Source: Skermanella aerolata KACC 11604
Lineage (GTDB): Bacteria; Pseudomonadota; Alphaproteobacteria; Azospirillales; Azospirillaceae
Assembly: GCF_000936425.1 (NCBI RefSeq)
Contig: NZ_AVFK01000002.1
Span: 372,001-436,000 of the forward strand
Length of the DNA: 64,000 nucleotides
Reading direction: 5' to 3'
Shown here: positions 60,498 through 64,000 of the stretch, piece after piece
Position numbering within the stretch: the first letter of the stretch is position 1
Layout: the number at the start of each line of letters is the position of its first letter
Made by a program: the position numbers and the translations under genes
Notes under the pieces: model-generated
Seen by the model: the letters and a program-made list of their open reading frames with translations, nothing else
Databases searched by the model: none
Told to the model about the DNA's origin: nothing

Positions 60498-62777
60498 CTA
60501 TCTGCCACGAGGATGAGCGCGCGACCCTTTGGCGCGCTCCTTCCGCGCCATCTTTCCTCCGCCTCCCTTGCGCAGCCATTCCGGCGTCGAGTCGTCCGGC
60601 TCCAGCAGGGCGAACAAGGTGCTTCCCAGCACGGCATCGGCCTCCGTCAGCTTGACCTTCACGGCGGCGCCCAGCCGGTAGACCTTGCCGAGGCGTCGTC
60701 CGACCAGCGCATGCTCCTTCTCCCGGTGCTCGTACTGGTCGTCGGGCAGGGTGCTGACGGGGACCAGTCCGTCGGCGCCGGTCTCGTCCAGCTCGACGAA
60801 CAGGCCGAAGCGGGTGACGCCGGTAATCCGGCCGCTGAAGGTGGCGCCGACCCTGTCGGCCAGGAAGGCCGCCGTGAACCGGTCCACGGCATCCCGTTCC
60901 GCCAGCGCCGCGCGCCGCTCGGTCGAGGAGATGTGGTCGCCGATCTCCGTCATCCGGGCCGCCTCGTTGTCGTCCAGACCGCCCGGACCCAGGCCGAAGG
61001 CGCGGATCAGGCCGCGGTGGACGATCAGGTCGGCATAGCGGCGGATCGGCGAGGTGAAATGGGCGTAGCGGCGCAGCGCCAGCCCGAAATGGCCGATGTT
61101 CTCCGGGCTGTAGGCGGCCTGCGCCTGGGACCGCAGGACGACCTCGCTGATCAGCGACGCCTCGTCGGTGCCGCGCGCCCGGTCCAGGATGCGGGTGAAG
61201 TCGGCCGGCTTCAGCGTTCCCTTGTTCAGGCCGTAGCCGAGGCCTTGCAGGAAGCTCCGCAGCGTTTCCAGCTTGTCCATCGACGGCTGGTCGTGGACGC
61301 GGTAGAGGCTGGGCATGCTTCGCGCTTCAAGAGCTTCCGCCGCCGCGACGTTGGCGCAGATCATGAACTCCTCGATCAGCCGGTGGCTGTCGAGCCGCTT
61401 GCGCGGCGTGATCTCCACGACGCCGCCGCTCTCGTTCAACCGGACCTGCCTTTCCGAGAGGTCGAGTTCCAGGGTGCCGCGCCTGATACGGGCGGCGTTA
61501 AGGACCTCATAGGCCGCATACAGCGGCGCTATGACCGTGTCGAGCAGGGGGCCGGCCGTGTCGTCGGCACGGCCTTCGCGGGCATCCTGAACCTGCTCAT
61601 AGGTCAGTCGCGCCGCCGAGCGCATCAGGCCGCGGACGAACTGGTGCCGCTTCAACTCGCCCTGGCCGTCGATCCACATGTGGACTGCCATGCAGGCCCT
61701 GTCCTCGCCGGGACGAAGCGAACAGAGGTCGTTTGACAGCGCTTCCGGCAACATCGGCACGACGCGGTCGGGGAAATAGGCCGAGTTGCCGCGCCGGAAG
61801 GCGTCGCGGTCCAGCGGCTTGCCGGGCCGGACATAGAAGGCGACGTCGGCGATGGCGACGACGATGTGCCAGCCGCCTTCGACGTCCGGATCGGTCTCCG
61901 CCCAGACGGCATCGTCGAAGTCGCGGGCATCGGCGCCGTCGATGGTCACCAGCGGGATGTCGCGCAGGTCGATGCGGCCTTCCAGCGTCGGCTTTTCGGC
62001 ACGCTCCGCCTCTTCCAGCGCCGCTTCGGAAAAGACGGTCGGAAGGTCCTGGCCGTGGATGGCGATCAGGCTGATGGAGCGCGGGTTGGCGATGTCGCCC
62101 AGCCGCTCGACCACCTTCGCCTGCTTCATGCCGAACCGGCTCGACGGCAGCACTTCCGCCACCACCAGTTCGCCCGACACGGCGTCGCCGGAGTGGGCCG
62201 GAGTGACCAGGAACTCCGCTCGCTGGCGCTTGTCGGTCGGACGCAGGCGGGCGCCGTCCGGAGTCATCTCGTAGATGCCCAGTACCCGAGCCGAACCGGT
62301 CTTTTCCAGCTTGCGGATCGTCCGGCCGCTGTAGGTGCGGTCGTTCTGCCGTTGAAGCTGAGCCAGTACCCGGTCGCCGGGCAGCAGGGCAGGGTGCCCG
62401 CGCCGTTCCGGCTGCATGAAGATCTTCGGTGGCGGCTCTTCGGACGTCCAGGCGATGGGCCGGGCCAGCACCTCGCCGTCGGTGTCGATCTCGACCACTT
62501 CGAGCACGCCGACGGCCGGCAGAGCCGCCGGGGGAGCCAGCCGGCGGGCGCGGTCGCGTTCGACGCTGCCGTCGCTTTCCAGCTCCTTCAGAAGGGCCTT
62601 GAGAGCGATGCGGTCGTCGCCGCGCAGGTGGAACTCGCGTGCGATCTCCCGCTTTCCGACCGGTACGGGGCTGTTGCGGATAAAGGACAGAACCTCCTCC
62701 CGGCTGGGGAAGGAGGCTGCTTTCCTGGAGGGTTCTTCGTCGGTCAATGCTGAGTCGATTTCTCCGAACGGGATCAC
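60498..62777 (-). CDS. rnr: Ribonuclease R
   Basis: A 759-residue 3'-5' exoribonuclease of the RNase II/R family that digests structured RNA and takes part in tmRNA-linked decay. N-terminal winged-helix and cold-shock domains precede the RNB core with the metal site IDGADARDFDDAVWAE (near 281) and later SPIRRYADLIVHRGLIRA. An S1 domain (FSGRITGVTRFGLFVELDET) and a basic tail (MARKERAKGSRAHPRGR) close it. It overlaps topA by ATGA (62774-62777) and is followed by DUF983 after 71 bases. Confidence 0.96.
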   Translation of the reverse strand: MIPFGEIDSALTDEEPSRKAASFPSREEVLSFIRNSPVPVGKREIAREFHLRGDDRIALKALLKELESDGSVERDRARRLAPPAALPAVGVLEVVEIDTDGEVLARPIAWTSEEPPPKIFMQPERRGHPALLPGDRVLAQLQRQNDRTYSGRTIRKLEKTGSARVLGIYEMTPDGARLRPTDKRQRAEFLVTPAHSGDAVSGELVVAEVLPSSRFGMKQAKVVERLGDIANPRSISLIAIHGQDLPTVFSEAALEEAERAEKPTLEGRIDLRDIPLVTIDGADARDFDDAVWAETDPDVEGGWHIVVAIADVAFYVRPGKPLDRDAFRRGNSAYFPDRVVPMLPEALSNDLCSLRPGEDRACMAVHMWIDGQGELKRHQFVRGLMRSAARLTYEQVQDAREGRADDTAGPLLDTVIAPLYAAYEVLNAARIRRGTLELDLSERQVRLNESGGVVEITPRKRLDSHRLIEEFMICANVAAAEALEARSMPSLYRVHDQPSMDKLETLRSFLQGLGYGLNKGTLKPADFTRILDRARGTDEASLISEVVLRSQAQAAYSPENIGHFGLALRRYAHFTSPIRRYADLIVHRGLIRAFGLGPGGLDDNEAARMTEIGDHISSTERRAALAERDAVDRFTAAFLADRVGATFSGRITGVTRFGLFVELDETGADGLVPVSTLPDDQYEHREKEHALVGRRLGKVYRLGAAVKVKLTEADAVLGSTLFALLEPDDSTPEWLRKGGGGKMARKERAKGSRAHPRGR

Positions 62778-64000
62778 CCGGCGGCCCGGGCCTTCGGCTT
62801 GGCGGCCGGGGCTTCGGTGGCCTTGGCGGCCGTCTTGGTCGTGGTGGCCTTCTTGGCGGCGGCAGGCTTCTTCTCGACCGCCGGCTTCTTGGCCGGTTTC
62901 GCCTCGTCGTCGCCGGCGTCGTCGACCGCCGTTTCGGGCTTCGCGGGCTTGGCCTTGGCGCCCTTCGCGGCGGGGACCTTGCCGCCGTCCTTGGCGATCT
63001 TGGCGTCCAGCAGCTCGACCGCCTGCTGCATGGTCAGCTCGTCGGCGTTGGCCGCCATCGCCTTGGGTAGCGACGCCATCACCTTGCCGTGCTTGACATA
63101 GGGGCCGAAGCGCCCGTTGTTGAGGCTGACCGGCTTGCCGTCGCGCGGATGGTCGCCGACCACGCGGCCGGGCACCTGCGCCGGTCCCTTCTTGGCTTCC
63201 GCCAGGAGGACCACCGCGCGGTTGAGGCCAATGCTCAGGACGTCATCGTCGGCCGCCAGCGACTTGTAGGTAGAACCCAGCTTCAGATACGGGCCAAATC
63301 GCCCGATCCCGGCCGAGATCATCTCACCCGTTTCCGGATGGGGACCGATGTCGCGCGGCAGGGCCAGCAGCTTCAGGGCCGTTTCCAGATCGATCTCGGC
63401 CGGGGGCATGCCCTTGGGCAGCGAGACGCGCTTCGGCTTCGGCGCGTCCTTGGGCTTGGCCTTGGCTTTCGCCTTGCCCTTGGCCTTCTTCGCGTCCGGT
63501 TCCGGTTCGGGGACGACGACCTCCGCCGGCGCCTCCGCTTCTCGCGGCGGACCCAGCTGGACATAGGCGCCGTAGGGGCCGCGCCGGACGCTGACCGGCA
63601 GGCCGGTCTCCGGATCGTCGCCCAGTTCGCGCGGGCCATCGGCCAGCGCGTCGGCTTCCTCGCTGCCCGTCGCCACCGCGAGCGAGCGCGTGTATCGGCA
63701 TTCCGGATAGTTGGAGCAGCCGATGAAGGCGCCCGTCCTGCTCAGCTTGAGGCCCAGCCGGCCGGCGTGGCACGACGGGCAGACCCTGGGGTCGTGGCCG
63801 TCCCGCGTGTCGTTGGGGAAGAAGTGCGGGCCGAGGTCTTTGTCCAGCTCATCGATGACCTGGGTGATCGTCAGGTCCTTTGTGCCCTCGACCGCCGCCG
63901 AGAAGGCTTTCCAGAAGTCCCGCAGCACGGTCTTCCAGTCCAGCTTTCCATCGGACACGTCGTCCAGCTTGGCTTCCAGGTCGGCGGTGAAGTTGTATTC
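62774..64000 (-). CDS. topA: DNA topoisomerase I, C-terminal part (cut by window end)
   Basis: The 3' 408 codons of topA; the gene continues past 64000. Visible are the end of the topoisomerase core (EYNFTADLEAKLDDVSDGKL), a C-terminal zinc ribbon (CPSCHAGRLGLKLSRTGAF then GCSNYPECRYTRSL), repeated modules of the form GRFGPYLKLG / GRFGPYVKHG, and a long Lys/Ala-rich tail (residues of AKPAKKPAVEKKPAAAKKAT). The active-site tyrosine lies outside the window. The enzyme relaxes negative supercoils. It is the first gene of the topA-rnr-DUF983-S41 run on this strand. Confidence 0.95.
   Translation of the reverse strand, partial: EYNFTADLEAKLDDVSDGKLDWKTVLRDFWKAFSAAVEGTKDLTITQVIDELDKDLGPHFFPNDTRDGHDPRVCPSCHAGRLGLKLSRTGAFIGCSNYPECRYTRSLAVATGSEEADALADGPRELGDDPETGLPVSVRRGPYGAYVQLGPPREAEAPAEVVVPEPEPDAKKAKGKAKAKAKPKDAPKPKRVSLPKGMPPAEIDLETALKLLALPRDIGPHPETGEMISAGIGRFGPYLKLGSTYKSLAADDDVLSIGLNRAVVLLAEAKKGPAQVPGRVVGDHPRDGKPVSLNNGRFGPYVKHGKVMASLPKAMAANADELTMQQAVELLDAKIAKDGGKVPAAKGAKAKPAKPETAVDDAGDDEAKPAKKPAVEKKPAAAKKATTTKTAAKATEAPAAKPKARAAG

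Noticed and set aside
1-64000. CRISPR arrays, tRNA, rRNA, tmRNA, prophage or toxin-antitoxin modules
   Set aside because: Looked for direct repeats with spacers, cloverleaf patterns, conserved rRNA words and phage or toxin genes; none seen.

Overview
The window reads as a chromosomal segment of a GC-rich alphaproteobacterium, most likely from the Rhodospirillales (Azospirillum/Skermanella-like). The signs are an aapJQMP general amino-acid transporter, an Rsh-type (p)ppGpp enzyme directly after rpoZ, a divK-pleD pair, a Suv3-type RNA helicase, an EipB/DUF1849 periplasmic protein, and the gene order topA-rnr-DUF983-S41 protease-rpmG. The placement comes from gene content and order, not from a search. 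No rRNA, tRNA, CRISPR array, prophage or intact insertion sequence was found.

Layout. 0.2-4.4 kb: an iclR-dgoK-dgoA operon for 2-keto-3-deoxygalactonate use, divergent from a secreted PQQ-type aldose dehydrogenase. 4.4-8.5 kb: a globin-coupled aerotaxis receptor and the Suv3-like helicase. 8.5-10.2 kb: a gene-poor stretch with two small genes and two candidate small RNAs; one of these has a perfect Fnr/FixK box upstream and a strong terminator. 10.2-16.4 kb: metC-hisI, divergent from aapJQMP, which carries a good sigma-54 promoter. 16.5-22 kb: a DHH phosphoesterase, a PAS histidine kinase, a methyltransferase, a PLP ammonia-lyase and a haloacid dehalogenase. 22-34.2 kb: a dense housekeeping block (lytic transglycosylase, dapA, smpB, NYN protein, folK, rpoZ, spoT/rsh, DUF2062, pdxJ, acpS, lepB, rnc, era).

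34.2-44.5 kb: accessory metabolism. It holds a lactonase-type amidohydrolase, a tetR-nemA pair with matching palindromic operators flanked by two related small proteins, a YdjM-like membrane protein, an alpha/beta hydrolase, an aldose epimerase divergent from xylB, a YafJ-type amidotransferase, a 28-residue membrane peptide and a PuuE-type deacetylase. A 166-bp MITE-like palindrome lies at 44.7 kb. 45-54.5 kb: a ChaN-PDZ protein, a PQQ-associated CXXCW protein next to an orphan ABC ATPase, an SDR, a GFA protein, an unknown membrane protein, tandem UspA, a ferritin-like protein, a shortened LemA-like protein, a hydroxyacid dehydrogenase and EipB. 54.5-64 kb: dinB, divK-pleD, rpmG, the S41 protease, DUF983, rnr and the 3' two-fifths or so of topA, which is cut by the window edge.

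Themes that link genes: sugar oxidation and catabolism (PQQ dehydrogenase, dgoKA, epimerase, xylB, lactonase); sensing of oxygen or redox state (globin receptor, Fnr box, NemR-like circuit); nitrogen-controlled amino-acid uptake; and cell-cycle or second-messenger control (Rsh, DivK, PleD). The most promising undescribed item is the predicted Fnr/FixK-controlled small RNA at about 10.01-10.07 kb.
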